From positions 62,001 through 126,000 of the forward strand of contig NZ_SKBP01000005.1 in assembly GCF_004634195.1 (NCBI RefSeq): 64,000 nucleotides of DNA. Direction: 5' to 3'. The translations under genes were made by a program, and so were the position numbers. Source of the DNA: Flavobacterium salilacus subsp. salilacus (GTDB lineage: Bacteria > Bacteroidota > Bacteroidia > Flavobacteriales > Flavobacteriaceae). Below are positions 53,419 through 62,572 of this stretch, in pieces (the first letter of the stretch is position 1; each line of letters starts with the position of its first letter). The notes below the pieces were generated by a model, which had not been told where the DNA came from, ran no database searches, and saw only the letters and a program-made list of their open reading frames with translations.

Positions 53419-56208
53419 TTACAACTTCCCTCTCAAATATTCTCCCGTAACCGATTTAGGATTTTTCGCCACTTCTTCGGGTGTACCAAACGCTACTAAA
53501 TGTCCGCCGTTTTCGCCGCCTTCAGAGCCAATGTCTATAATATAATCGGAACATTTAATAAGGTCGAGGTTATGCTCAATCACTGTAATAGAATGCCCTT
53601 TATCCAATAAGGCTTCAAACGAAGCTAACAGCTTTTGTATATCATGAAAATGCAGCCCCGTAGTAGGTTCGTCAAATACAAACAGTACTTTATCCTTAGT
53701 TGTGCCTTTTACCAGGAACGAGGCAAGTTTAATACGCTGTGCCTCACCACCCGATAGGGTAGAGGAGGACTGCCCCAACTGTACATAGCCCAACCCAACA
53801 TCCTGCAAGGGTTGCAGCTTTTGGGTTATTTTAGTTTGCTTATGCTCGGTAAAAAATGCCACAGCATCATCAATAGTCATGGTTAATATGTTATCGATGT
53901 TTTTACCCTCAAAAGCAACTTCCAGTATTTCTTTTTTAAAGCGTTTGCCGTTACAGGTTTCGCATTCCAAATGCACATCTGCCATAAACTGCATTTCGAT
54001 AGTTACTTCGCCTTCGCCCTTACAGGTTTCACAACGTCCGCCATCTACATTAAACGAGAAATGTTTTGCCTGATACCCGCGCATTTTCGATAACTTCTGT
54101 TTTGAATACAAATCGCGAATATCGTCATAGGCTTTAATATACGTAACAGGGTTAGAGCGCGAACTGCGCCCGATAGGGTTTTGGTCAACATATTCCACGT
54201 GCTTAATGTGCGAATAGCTCCCCTGTAACTCGGTAAATTGCCCTGCTTTTTCGCCTACACCGGCAAGTTGTTTTTGTAGTGCCGGATACAGTATTTTTTT
54301 GACTAATGTACTCTTACCACTACCGGAAACACCAGTTATTACCGTAAGGCAATCGAGCGGGAAAGTAACATCTATATTTTTAAGGTTGTTTTCGCGCGCA
54401 CCGATAACATCAATATGATGCTTGAATTTTCGACGTTTTTTAGGTACGCTTATCTCCAATTCGCCATTTAAGTATTTAGCCGTAAGTGAGTCTGATTTCA
54501 GGATTTCGTCATACGTGCCTTGTGCTACCAACTCACCGCCAAAAGTACCTGCTTCGGGACCTATATCAATAATCATATCGGCAGCTTTCATAATATCCTC
54601 GTCGTGCTCTACCACAATTACAGTATTGCCAAGATTACGCAGGTTTTCAAGCACTTTTACAAGGCGTTCGGTATCTTTTGGGTGCAGTCCTATACTCGGC
54701 TCATCCAATATATACATCGAACCTACAAGGCTACTGCCTAATGAGGTAGCGAGGTTAATACGTTGCGACTCTCCACCTGAAAGTGTGGCTGACTTACGAT
54801 TCAGCGTTAAATAATCTAATCCCACTTCCTGCAAGAAATGCAGACGATTGTTAATTTCAATCAACAAACGTTTGGCTACCTGTTGGTCGTATTCGTTCAG
54901 TGTTAAGCCATCAAAAAAATCAATCAGGTTTTTTATCGGTAAATCAACAAGATCTGATATGGTGCGGTCAGCTATTTTTACATGGTTTGCTTCCGGTCGC
55001 AGGCGTTTGCCTTTACATACATTACACTTGGTTTTACCGCGATAGCGCGACAGCATTACACGGTTTTGTATTTTGTAATTTTTCTCTTCCAGTTCGGCAA
55101 AAAAGGCATCAAGCCCTGTAAAATACTTATTGCCTTTCCAAATCAAAGCCTTATCACTTTCTGATAGTTGAAAATAAGGTTTATGTATCGGGAAATCGAA
55201 TTTATGGCTATTATTAACCAACTGGTCACGATACCAACCCATGCTTTCGCCACGCCAGGGGAATATGGCATTTTCATAAACCGAAAGGGCTGTATTGGGC
55301 ACAACCAGCTCTTCATCAATACCTATAATGCTGCCGTAGCCCTCGCAGGCAGGGCAAGCCCCGTAAGGGTTATTAAAGCTGAATAAGTGTACGTTTGGTT
55401 CAAGGAAAGTAATGCCATCCAGCTCAAAGTTATTACTGAAAGGCAGTCGGTTGCCTGTGCTTACTTCCTGTAAGTAACATTCGCCTTTGCCTTCGTAAAA
55501 AGCAGTCTGTACTGCATCCGCAAGGCGGTTATAAAATTCTTCTTCGTCTTTTACTACAATTCGGTCAACAACCAATAAAACTTCTTTGTTGGCAAAGTCA
55601 ACACCTGCTATCTCATCAAGGCGCAGGGTTTCATTATCTGCCAAAATACGTGCAAACCCTTGTTGCAGTAATACGCCCAGTTTTTCTTCGAGTGTACGCC
55701 CTTTTTCGGTATGTACGGGTGAAAGTAATAACCAACGACTGCCGTCTTCAAATCCTTTTATGGTATTGATAACATCGGTAACAGTGTCTTTTTTTACTTC
55801 ACGTCCCGAAACAGGGGAGTAGGTGCGCCCCACACGGGCAAAAAGCAGTTTTAGGTAGTCGTATATCTCGGTGCTTGTACCTACGGTACTGCGGGCATTG
55901 GTAGTGTTTACTTTTTGCTCTATAGCTATTGCCGGAGCAATGCCCTTTATATATTCTACTTTAGGTTTGTCCAATCGTCCTAAAAACTGACGGGCATAGC
56001 TGGATAAACTCTCCACATAACGGCGTTGCCCTTCGGCATACAGGGTGTCGAATGCAAGGCTGGATTTACCGGAACCGGAAAGTCCTGTTACGACCACGAG
56101 TTTGTTACGCGGAATAGCGACATCTATATTCTTGAGGTTGTGCAGTTGTGCACCTTTTATAAGGATATTTTTCTTAGGTTCGAGAGTAGAAAAATCTGTT
56201 TTTATCAT
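53419..56208 (-). CDS. uvrA: excinuclease ABC subunit UvrA
   Basis: 929 residues from ATG 56208. Damage sensor of nucleotide excision repair, a dimeric ATPase that loads UvrB. Both ATPase cassettes are present: Walker [15 protein letters not shown] and [13 protein letters not shown], signature [14 protein letters not shown] and [14 protein letters not shown], and zinc-binding [20 protein letters not shown] and [19 protein letters not shown]. An in-frame TTG at 56229 is the end of a TATCTTTG promoter box (56227-56234). Flanked on both sides by accessory genes; its partner uvrB is 50 kb away in the same window. Confidence 0.98.
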   Translation of the reverse strand: MIKTDFSTLEPKKNILIKGAQLHNLKNIDVAIPRNKLVVVTGLSGSGKSSLAFDTLYAEGQRRYVESLSSYARQFLGRLDKPKVEYIKGIAPAIAIEQKVNTTNARSTVGTSTEIYDYLKLLFARVGRTYSPVSGREVKKDTVTDVINTIKGFEDGSRWLLLSPVHTEKGRTLEEKLGVLLQQGFARILADNETLRLDEIAGVDFANKEVLLVVDRIVVKDEEEFYNRLADAVQTAFYEGKGECYLQEVSTGNRLPFSNNFELDGITFLEPNVHLFSFNNPYGACPACEGYGSIIGIDEELVVPNTALSVYENAIFPWRGESMGWYRDQLVNNSHKFDFPIHKPYFQLSESDKALIWKGNKYFTGLDAFFAELEEKNYKIQNRVMLSRYRGKTKCNVCKGKRLRPEANHVKIADRTISDLVDLPIKNLIDFFDGLTLNEYDQQVAKRLLIEINNRLHFLQEVGLDYLTLNRKSATLSGGESQRINLATSLGSSLVGSMYILDEPSIGLHPKDTERLVKVLENLRNLGNTVIVVEHDEDIMKAADMIIDIGPEAGTFGGELVAQGTYDEILKSDSLTAKYLNGELEISVPKKRRKFKHHIDVIGARENNLKNIDVTFPLDCLTVITGVSGSGKSTLVKKILYPALQKQLAGVGEKAGQFTELQGSYSHIKHVEYVDQNPIGRSSRSNPVTYIKAYDDIRDLYSKQKLSKMRGYQAKHFSFNVDGGRCETCKGEGEVTIEMQFMADVHLECETCNGKRFKKEILEVAFEGKNIDNILTMTIDDAVAFFTEHKQTKITQKLQPLQDVGLGYVQLGQSSSTLSGGEAQRIKLASFLVKGTTKDKVLFVFDEPTTGLHFHDIQKLLASFEALLDKGHSITVIEHNLDLIKCSDYIIDIGSEGGENGGHLVAFGTPEEVAKNPKSVTGEYLRGKL

Positions 56209-56226
56209 AGCAAAAATCGTAATGTG

Positions 56227-56234
56227 CAAAGATA
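56227..56234 (-). promoter_or_regulatory. -7 promoter element of uvrA
   Basis: TATCTTTG on the minus strand, 19 bases before ATG 56208; contains an in-frame false TTG start. Confidence 0.55.
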
Positions 56235-56280
56235 CGTTTTTCGCAGGAAATTTTTGTTAAGGGAATGGAGAGGGATTTGT

Positions 56281-56288
56281 TATATTTG
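56281..56288 (+). promoter_or_regulatory. -7 promoter element of the FRG-domain gene
   Basis: TATATTTG, 19 bases before ATG 56307. It shows that the upstream in-frame ATG at 56265 lies before the transcript start. Confidence 0.5.
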
Positions 56289-56306
56289 GAAGGATATAAT
56301 AATAAT

Positions 56307-57773
56307 ATGGGTGAAATTTATAAAGTAAATTCAATAGAAGAAGCTGTAAGCTTAGCAAAAGAGTATAAAAATTCAGGTAAATATAATTTATTTAGAGGTC
56401 AGGCTCAAAATTGGTCTGTTGTGCCAACTATGGGTAGAACTAATAAAGAATTTGATGAAATAAAAGATATAATTGAAAGACTATATTATTTTATGGAATC
56501 CCATCAACCATTGCATAAATATATAGATAATAAGGATTGGTTGGTCGCAATAGCTCAGCATTACGGTATTCCAACAAGTTTTATTGATTTTACATCAAAT
56601 GTTGAAATTGCAGCATTCTTTGCAACAAACTCAAAATCTAATGTTATAGGCAAAGACAGTGTAATAATATGCTTAAATGAAAATGATTTTAATGAATTTA
56701 TCAGGTTTATAGAAATTATTTTTAAAGAACAGAAAACCCCTACGCCAGAGGTCATATCTATCGATGTAGACAATTTATGGAGATTACAAAGCCAAGAAGG
56801 ATATTTTTTGTATACACCAGTTATGGACATTGAAAAATTATATAATTTTGATAGGATAGTTTTCCCTTACTCTAAATCTTACGGCAAAAATCTTCAGGAT
56901 GATATTTATCCTAAAAGAAAAAGTGAATTAGAAATTTTATTAGATCAGTTTTTTAATTCTGAAAAAAGACTAGAAGGATATAAACGAATGCTTGAATTCT
57001 CAAAAGAAATAAAAATTCCAATTGAACGCTTTCCTAGTATTAATTTTGACTCGATTGTTAAACCAAATAGTATACATAAAAGTTGGAAATCCACAATATA
57101 TAAGAAATGGTTGTATTCTTTTAACGAGAGATGGGATTCTACCCGAAAAATACACTATTTAAAAATATCTGTTAATAATGAACTATTGTTTACAGAAATA
57201 GAACGATATACTATCATATACGATAAATTATGTGATTTTTTTGAAAACAGTGATGTAACCTCGAAAGATGAAATTAAATTTTCATTGATAGTTGCTCCTA
57301 AACTAAATAATAAGTTATCGAAAATAATGAATAGGAGTTGTTCTAGGATATGGGACGGAATGAGAAATCTACCTTATTCTTTAAAAGAAATTATTTACGT
57401 TTTAAGTAAATATATTTATTTCGAGATTTTTGACAATAAGAAAGATATATCTCCATTAGACGATTCTGAGTTATTAGTTTTAGAACTTACTAATGAATAT
57501 AGAAGTGTCACAAGATGTTATGCATCAGAACATTTGATAATTGAAGCGTTTAGAGAAGATATAAATGATATCTTTACTTATCCCGTATTAAATTCTTTAA
57601 GTTCTAAAATTCTACTGGAAATTAATGATCCTAGAATAATATTTGATTTTCAAAAACTGTTGTCTTTATTTAAAGCAGAAATAATAATATACCAAGTTTT
57701 ATATAATAGTGAAAATGAAAAACCTGTTATTTTTTTTACTCCAACCCAGATAACAATTCTTGGTTATGCCTAA
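56307..57773 (+). CDS. FRG domain protein
   Basis: 488 residues from ATG 56307. The FRG domain (about 20-110) shows YNLFRGQAQNWSVVPTMGR and AIAQHYGIPTSFIDFTSNVEIAAFFAT, which hold the Phe-Arg-Gly and Gln-His-Tyr-Gly-x-Pro-Thr hallmarks of the domain. The remaining 370 residues are helical and unrecognised. FRG proteins are scattered in bacteria, often in mobile or defence-like contexts, with no established activity. AT-rich compared with uvrA. Its stop overlaps the start of the YdeI-like gene by 8 bases. ATG 56265 is rejected because the -7 box lies between it and the first family residues. Confidence 0.8.
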   Translation: MGEIYKVNSIEEAVSLAKEYKNSGKYNLFRGQAQNWSVVPTMGRTNKEFDEIKDIIERLYYFMESHQPLHKYIDNKDWLVAIAQHYGIPTSFIDFTSNVEIAAFFATNSKSNVIGKDSVIICLNENDFNEFIRFIEIIFKEQKTPTPEVISIDVDNLWRLQSQEGYFLYTPVMDIEKLYNFDRIVFPYSKSYGKNLQDDIYPKRKSELEILLDQFFNSEKRLEGYKRMLEFSKEIKIPIERFPSINFDSIVKPNSIHKSWKSTIYKKWLYSFNERWDSTRKIHYLKISVNNELLFTEIERYTIIYDKLCDFFENSDVTSKDEIKFSLIVAPKLNNKLSKIMNRSCSRIWDGMRNLPYSLKEIIYVLSKYIYFEIFDNKKDISPLDDSELLVLELTNEYRSVTRCYASEHLIIEAFREDINDIFTYPVLNSLSSKILLEINDPRIIFDFQKLLSLFKAEIIIYQVLYNSENEKPVIFFTPTQITILGYA

Positions 57774-58239
57774 TAATACACTCACTAACAAAACCTACCT
57801 CCTTGAGAAATTTCCCGGTAAAGGTGGGTGGACGTATGCCCAGATACCTGAAATAAAGCCTGATAAATCTGCGCCGTTTGGATGGGTTAGGGTAAAGGGT
57901 ACTATTGATGATTATGAAATAAAAAATTACCACCTGATGCCTATGGGCAACGGCAAACTATTTTTACCTGTTAAAGCAGAGATACGCAAAAAGATAAAAA
58001 AGCAGGCAGGCGATTATATTCACGTCATACTTTATTTGGACGATACTCCTTTAGAATTACCTGAAGAATTAAAACTGTGCCTGCAAAATGAACCTAATGC
58101 TTATGAAACTTTTTGCGGTTATACCGATGGCGAGCAAAAAGCTTTTATTGATTGGATATATGCTGCTAAAAAAGAAGAAACCAAAGTGGAGCGTATTGTA
58201 AAAATATTGAAAAAGATCGAAAGAGGAGAGCGTTTATAA
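57766..58239 (+). CDS. DUF1905/YdeI-like protein
   Basis: 157 residues from ATG 57766. First half is a DUF1905 beta-barrel (about 7-90) with GGWTYAQIPEI, FGWVRVKGTIDDYEI and the Gly-rich LMPMGNGKLFLPVKAEIRKKI. The C-terminal half carries YdeI-type bacteriocin-protection residues, EKFCGYTDGEQKAFIDWI-like pattern and AAKKEETKVERI with a final Lys-rich stretch. YdeI homologues are linked to protection from cationic peptides or to OmpD, without a firm mechanism. It overlaps the FRG gene's last 8 bases, so the two are likely co-transcribed. Confidence 0.82.
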   Translation: MPNNTLTNKTYLLEKFPGKGGWTYAQIPEIKPDKSAPFGWVRVKGTIDDYEIKNYHLMPMGNGKLFLPVKAEIRKKIKKQAGDYIHVILYLDDTPLELPEELKLCLQNEPNAYETFCGYTDGEQKAFIDWIYAAKKEETKVERIVKILKKIERGERL

Positions 58240-58348
58240 CAATTATAATCCATGCAACCACTTAAGGAATGACAGGTTTTAACATTAATTATTGCAGTTT
58301 AAATGTTAAAGTTTAAAATTCTTCTTGTTTTTAACAAATGTTTTATGT

Positions 58349-58356
58349 TATATTTG
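58349..58356 (+). promoter_or_regulatory. promoter of the second ECF sigma factor (-7 element)
   Basis: TATATTTG, exact consensus. TTG at 58325-58327 sits 21 bases upstream. The leader to ATG 58468 is about 105 bases, long enough for regulation. Confidence 0.6.
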
Positions 58357-58467
58357 GCATATAATTAATTCAAAATTAACATAGCCTATAGAAAAAATTA
58401 CTTTTTAGGAACGCAGTTTCTTATTTAACGAGAACCAAATTCAAAAAAAAACTAAAAAGTTGTTGCT

Positions 58468-59052
58468 ATGGCTAATGTTGTAATCCCGGACGCTGTCTTG
58501 GTTAAAAATTATATAGGCGGAGACGAAAATGCGCTTGCCTGTTTAATCAAAAGACACCAATCAAAAATTTACGGTTTTATCTATTCAAAAGTTACTGACA
58601 GGGATATTGCAGATGATATCTTTCAGGATACTTTTATTAAGGTAATCAAAACACTGAAATGTAATGCTTATAACGAGGAAGGTAAGTTTTTGCCTTGGGT
58701 TATGCGTATAGCACACAACCTGATTGTGGATCATTTCAGGAGAAACAAGAAAATGCCGATGTTTCGTGAAACAGAAGAGTTTTCTATCTTTTCCATCATG
58801 AGCGATAACAGTCCTAATATAGAAAGCAGGATTATTACCGACCAGGTAGAAAATGATGTAAAAAGACTTATTGAAGAACTCCCTGATGACCAGAAAGAAG
58901 TATTGCAAATGCGTATGTATCAGGACATGAGCTTTAAAGAAATAGCCGATGTTACGGGCGTTAGTATCAATACTGCATTGGGCAGAATGCGCTATGCATT
59001 GATGAACTTGAGAAAAGTAATAGAAAAAAATAATATTATTTTGACCAATTAG
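58468..59052 (+). CDS. RNA polymerase sigma-70 factor, ECF group
   Basis: 194 residues. Region 2 has ALACLIKRHQSKIYGFIYSKV, DDIFQDTFIKVIKTLK and FLPWVMRIAHNLIVDHFRR; region 4 has MYQDMSFKEIADVTGVSINTALGRMRYAL with the helix-turn-helix. No anti-sigma gene follows; instead a 47-residue gene begins 57 bases downstream. In flavobacteria this sigma factor, nth and bcp keep this order. Its regulatory input is unknown. A strong promoter and long leader precede it. Confidence 0.95.
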   Translation: MANVVIPDAVLVKNYIGGDENALACLIKRHQSKIYGFIYSKVTDRDIADDIFQDTFIKVIKTLKCNAYNEEGKFLPWVMRIAHNLIVDHFRRNKKMPMFRETEEFSIFSIMSDNSPNIESRIITDQVENDVKRLIEELPDDQKEVLQMRMYQDMSFKEIADVTGVSINTALGRMRYALMNLRKVIEKNNIILTN

Positions 59053-59109
59053 GCAATAATAGGAAGTTGCTTTGCGTTGTATAGAAAATAAACAAACAAC
59101 ATTCTGTAC

Positions 59110-59253
59110 ATGGCAAAACTTTACTCTAAAAAAAAATTAGCAACTCCCGAAATGTTACCTAAAAAAGAAACGGTCGATTTTTTACTAAATTATTCTAAAG
59201 CATTATTAATAGTAAAAACAGGTAACGGTACGTTCGAAAATTTTGCTAATTAA
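59110..59253 (+). CDS. small conserved protein, 47 aa, downstream of the sigma factor
   Basis: ATG 59110 to TAA 59251-59253. The product MAKLYSKKKLATPEMLPK... is basic at the start and contains ETVDFLLNYSKALLIVKT, an amphipathic helix that recurs in flavobacterial genes at this position as far as I remember. It begins 57 bases after the sigma factor stop and is followed by a terminator. Too short for a catalytic domain; could bind the sigma factor or a membrane. No signal peptide. Confidence 0.65.
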   Translation: MAKLYSKKKLATPEMLPKKETVDFLLNYSKALLIVKTGNGTFENFAN

Positions 59254-59258
59254 AGTAT

Positions 59259-59288
59259 AAACCTCCTGCGGATTAACGGGAGGTTTTT
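59259..59288. terminator. terminator after the small sigma-linked gene
   Basis: AAACCTCC / GGAGGTTT stem with a 12-base loop and a T run, between the small gene and convergent nth. Confidence 0.7.
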
Positions 59289-59932
59289 TTATAATACTCT
59301 TCTAAAATCGATTTTCGCCCGATGGTTCGGGTGATGATATCTTTGTCTAAATTCCAGCCACGCGCAGGCGAATATTCGCGTCCGTACCATATAATTTGTA
59401 AGTGCAGTTTATTCCATAACTCCTCAGGAAAAAGCCGTTTTGCATCTCTTTCAGTCTGTACCACATTTTTACCATTACTTAAATTCCAACGGTACATCAA
59501 TCTGTGGATGTGCGTATCTACAGGAAAGGCAGGTATGCCAAATGCCTGGCTCATCACTACACTTGCCGTTTTATGACCTACAGCCGGTAACGATTCAAGA
59601 GCCTCAAAACTTGCGGGTACTTCGCCATTATATTTTTCAATCAAAATTTCAGATAATCCGTGTATGCCTTTTGATTTCATGGGGGACAACCCTACGGGTT
59701 TTATTATTTCACGTATTTCTGCTACAGATAATTTTACCATGTCGTAGGGATTATCAGCTTTAGCAAAGAGTAGGGGAGTTATCTGATTTACCCGAACATC
59801 CGTACTTTGTGCTGACATAAGCACCGCGATAAGCAGCGTATAAGGGTCTTTATGGTCTAAAGGTATGGGTATGGTAGGGTAGATATCATTTAACGTATCT
59901 ATAACAAATGTTACCTTTTCTGCCTTAGTCAT
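59273..59932 (-). CDS. nth: endonuclease III-like DNA glycosylase, cysteine-free
   Basis: 219 residues. Removes oxidised pyrimidines and cuts abasic sites. The helix-hairpin-helix ESLPAVGHKTASVVM and the catalytic pair Lys121 (GHKTA) and Asp139 (FPVDTHIHRL) match E. coli Lys120 and Asp138. The protein has no cysteine at all, so the C-terminal four-cysteine [4Fe-4S] cluster of classical Nth is missing; the tail ends RGWNLDKDIITRTIGRKS instead. Divergent from bcp with a -7 box at 59953-59960. Confidence 0.92.
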   Translation of the reverse strand: MTKAEKVTFVIDTLNDIYPTIPIPLDHKDPYTLLIAVLMSAQSTDVRVNQITPLLFAKADNPYDMVKLSVAEIREIIKPVGLSPMKSKGIHGLSEILIEKYNGEVPASFEALESLPAVGHKTASVVMSQAFGIPAFPVDTHIHRLMYRWNLSNGKNVVQTERDAKRLFPEELWNKLHLQIIWYGREYSPARGWNLDKDIITRTIGRKSILEEYYKKTSR

Positions 59933-59952
59933 TTTGATTAATTTTATAAAAA

Positions 59953-59960
59953 CAAATATA
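59953..59960 (-). promoter_or_regulatory. -7 promoter element of nth
   Basis: TATATTTG on the minus strand, 21 bases before the nth ATG. Confidence 0.5.
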
Positions 59961-59965
59961 CTATT

Positions 59966-60418
59966 ATGACGACATTAAAAAAAGGAGATAAAGCTCCTGA
60001 ATTTTCAGGAATTGACCAGGATGGAAACAAACATGAACTTGCCGATTATAAAGGAAAAAAACTGGTAGTGTTTTTTTATCCGAAGGCTAATACTCCCGGA
60101 TGTACTGCCGAAGCGTGCGACCTGCGCGATAACTTTGATCGTTTTAAAGCTGATAATTATGAATTGCTAGGTGTGAGTGCCGATAGTCAAAAAGCACAGG
60201 CAAAATTCAGAGATAAATATAGTCTCCCTTTTCCGTTAATTGCCGATGAAGATAAAAGCGTTATTAACGCTTTTGGTGTATGGGGACCTAAAAAGTTTAT
60301 GGGTCGTGAGTTTGATGGTATTCATCGTACCACGTTTATTATAAATGAAGAGGGTATTATTGATGAGGTAATTGATAAGGTAAAAACGAAAGAACACGCC
60401 GAACAGATATTAGGATAA
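59966..60418 (+). CDS. bcp: thioredoxin-dependent thiol peroxidase (BCP-type peroxiredoxin)
   Basis: 150 residues. Reduces peroxides in the cytoplasm. Motifs: KAPEFSGIDQDGN, LVVFFYPKANTPGCTAEACDLRDNF with the peroxidatic Cys of PGCT and a second Cys five residues later (atypical 2-Cys), and the conserved Arg in GIHRTTFII. Divergent from nth and followed by a terminator shared with the next gene. Fits an oxidative damage group with nth. Confidence 0.97.
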   Translation: MTTLKKGDKAPEFSGIDQDGNKHELADYKGKKLVVFFYPKANTPGCTAEACDLRDNFDRFKADNYELLGVSADSQKAQAKFRDKYSLPFPLIADEDKSVINAFGVWGPKKFMGREFDGIHRTTFIINEEGIIDEVIDKVKTKEHAEQILG

Positions 60419-60450
60419 TAAAAAAGCAGCCAAACGGCTGCTTTTTTATT
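60417..60450. terminator. bidirectional terminator between bcp and the membrane protein gene
   Basis: AATAAAAAAGCAGCC / GGCTGCTTTTTTATT stem with an AAAC loop, overlapping the stop codons of the convergent genes. Confidence 0.9.
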
Positions 60451-60892
60451 ATGTGTCGGCGGCTTGACTGTCACTGCTTTTTTTTATAAAAAATATACCT
60501 ATAGCCCCTGTTGCTATACCTTGTAACGGGGCTAAGTAAATATTTGACTGCTGTAACCACACAATAGTAGAAGTTTTAGCAAAGGGCTGTGCCAACACTA
60601 CGCTTGTTACTACCAGTAAATAAAACAAAGAGATAAAGAAAGCAATATTAAAATGAAATTTATCTATCATTCGGCTATTACCATTATTAGCTGCATTATC
60701 AAAAATAAATACCGATATAATCAGCGAAAGTGTGGGTAAAAGGTTTTGGCAGAACCAACCCCAGGCTTCGCTTACTTTATTTTCAAATTTACCATTTATA
60801 GTCTGTAAAAACATGAGTGCAAATATGGTTGCAGCAACAATAAACCATAGTATTGCAATTCTTTTCTTGGCGGTCTCAAATTGTATTTTCAT
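60449..60892 (-). CDS. predicted membrane protein, partner of the TSP3 lipoprotein
   Basis: 147 residues with four membrane helices (about 12-30, 47-65, 83-102, 122-137). N terminus basic and cytoplasmic; a short soluble loop with [14 protein letters not shown]. No recognised family. Its ATG overlaps the stop of the upstream lipoprotein gene by 4 bases (ATGA), so the two are translationally coupled and probably act together. Confidence 0.72.
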   Translation of the reverse strand: MKIQFETAKKRIAILWFIVAATIFALMFLQTINGKFENKVSEAWGWFCQNLLPTLSLIISVFIFDNAANNGNSRMIDKFHFNIAFFISLFYLLVVTSVVLAQPFAKTSTIVWLQQSNIYLAPLQGIATGAIGIFFIKKSSDSQAADT

Positions 60893-61923
60893 TGTTGTAA
60901 AGCTGTTTTAATTCCGGAAAGGGTTAAGTGTTGCCCTGGTGTTGGGGTTGGTTTTATCATTATTGCATCGTCATTTTCCGGTTTTTTAAACTGGTATATA
61001 AGCGCGGTAATTTTATGCTGTGGTGTATATAGCATATTGCTTATAGTGTCGGGCAAATCTGTACTGCCTTTATACATAATAGTATCCGCCCATTGTGTTG
61101 TTGCTTCGTTACTATCCGAAAACGATAAAGGCTCTTTATTAATTATAAATACAATAAATCGGTAATAACCTGCCTTTGCAGTTAACAAAGCACTTATATA
61201 TTCCGATAACGAAAACCCTTCATCATTATAAACAGTTCTTGTCCATCTGTTTTCGCCTGTCAGCGGTTTTCCCTGCCTGTCAGTTTGTTCAAGTTGTGTG
61301 GCAATAGCAAAACCATCTTTCACATAAAAATAACCTTTACGCGTATATCCTTTTGTATCTAATGCTTCTCCAATGATTTCGTTGACGTTACCTAATGTTT
61401 GCGCTTCGTTAAAATAATTTCCAGACACCTTTTCCACATCAGAAGGTCGGGGTGGTTGCGTAGGAAATTGTGGAAATTTAGGTCTGATTATAGGTTCTCC
61501 TACTTCGGGGCAGCCTGAATTAGCACTCGTACCCGGCACATCAGGGCATCTGTCATCTTTGTCTAGCACACCATCCCCATCACTGTCTGCCCACGGGCAA
61601 CCCTTGTTTTCTTTAGGACCGGCAACGTCGGGACAATCGTCTTCATCATCAGGAACACCATCTCCGTCACGATCCGGGCAGCCTGACAGTTCAAATATTC
61701 CTGCTGCAAAAGGGCATTTGTCATCTTTATCAGCTATTCCGTCATTATCCGTATCAGGGCATCCGCCTAAACTTGGCGTCCCCGCATCATTAGGGCACTC
61801 GTCATATATATCGGCTATACCATCTTGGTCGGTATCCGTTTTGTTTGGTGATTGCATACTCCTGCAACCTGTTAAACTTATACCTATTGATAAGATAACT
61901 ATGAATTTAATAATTATTTTCAT
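60889..61923 (-). CDS. lipoprotein with thrombospondin type 3 calcium-binding repeats
   Basis: 344 residues. Signal peptide with lipobox LTGC (Cys20). From about 30 to 145 there are four or five TSP3 repeats, each of the type [16 protein letters not shown] or [16 protein letters not shown], with aspartates that chelate calcium. A Pro-rich linker (150-170) follows, then a C-terminal domain (about 175-344) of unknown fold with [20 protein letters not shown] and IVFIINKEP. Lacks the OmpA C-terminal domain often found after such repeats, so it is not a peptidoglycan anchor of that kind. Coupled to the membrane protein downstream. Confidence 0.87.
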   Translation of the reverse strand: MKIIIKFIVILSIGISLTGCRSMQSPNKTDTDQDGIADIYDECPNDAGTPSLGGCPDTDNDGIADKDDKCPFAAGIFELSGCPDRDGDGVPDDEDDCPDVAGPKENKGCPWADSDGDGVLDKDDRCPDVPGTSANSGCPEVGEPIIRPKFPQFPTQPPRPSDVEKVSGNYFNEAQTLGNVNEIIGEALDTKGYTRKGYFYVKDGFAIATQLEQTDRQGKPLTGENRWTRTVYNDEGFSLSEYISALLTAKAGYYRFIVFIINKEPLSFSDSNEATTQWADTIMYKGSTDLPDTISNMLYTPQHKITALIYQFKKPENDDAIMIKPTPTPGQHLTLSGIKTALQQ

Positions 61924-62071
61924 TTATAAATAATTACAATTTTAAATGTACTCTCCCGCGTTTGCAGGTCGTATTTGTAATGACTTATAAAAGTATATCT
62001 TTTTTTAAGTTAAAAACACGTATTGATAATGATTTTTATGAAAAGTAAATGGATAAAATATATTAGAATGT
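61924..62071. other. intergenic region between the TSP3 lipoprotein and the membrane protein genes
   Basis: About 150 bases. AT-rich, with one ordinary hairpin at its right end and no frame of coding character. No clear promoter box facing the lipoprotein. Confidence 0.45.
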
Positions 62072-62098
62072 AAAAAGCAGCCAATTTGACTGCTTTTT
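62072..62098 (-). terminator. terminator after the small membrane protein gene
   Basis: AAAAAGCAG / CTGCTTTTT stem with a 9-base loop, 18 bases beyond the stop codon. Confidence 0.7.
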
Positions 62099-62116
62099 TA
62101 TTGACAAAAAAGTCGC

Positions 62117-62548
62117 TTAATTAATTAATTTCACCAAGCCAGTTAGGAAAAAAGCTATAATAAAATGAGATATAAATAATTTTTTAGAGTTACTCTTTTT
62201 TAAACTCAAAATATAATATGAAAAAATAAGGCTTACAATAATAATTATACTCCCTATTAAACCTATTGTATTATTATAAGTAAATACTAACAAAGCGATA
62301 TAACCACATGATACACCCTTAATCAGATTAGATATAATAACAATCCCTTTTGATAATTCAGTATCGTCATTTTTAAGTACCTGAAATGGCACATAATAAA
62401 AAGATAACATAACCAATACAATAAATGTCAATATACCCACCCAATTATACACGATATGTTCTATATACAAAAACACCAGTAATGATAGAATGGAAATCAA
62501 TATGGGTAGGATTAAATATTTATTTCTTTCAAAAAAAACTGTATCCAT
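62117..62548 (-). CDS. predicted membrane protein, 143 aa
   Basis: Four to five membrane helices (LILPILISILSLLVFLYIEHIV near 12-33, 36-53, 69-88, 92-113, 122-141) with short loops. No family recognised. AT-rich. It lies 24 bases after the stop of the cysteine-motif lipoprotein gene on the same strand, so the two are likely one transcript. Could be an export, processing or immunity partner of that lipoprotein, which is only an idea from position. Confidence 0.65.
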   Translation of the reverse strand: MDTVFFERNKYLILPILISILSLLVFLYIEHIVYNWVGILTFIVLVMLSFYYVPFQVLKNDDTELSKGIVIISNLIKGVSCGYIALLVFTYNNTIGLIGSIIIIVSLIFSYYILSLKKSNSKKLFISHFIIAFFLTGLVKLIN

Positions 62549-62572
62549 AACTTAAAAATTTTTAATATATTT

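Noticed and set aside
61460..61850. DNA tandem repeat in the lipoprotein gene
   Set aside because: The periodicity is explained by TSP3 protein repeats with variable codons, not by a DNA-level repeat or CRISPR array.
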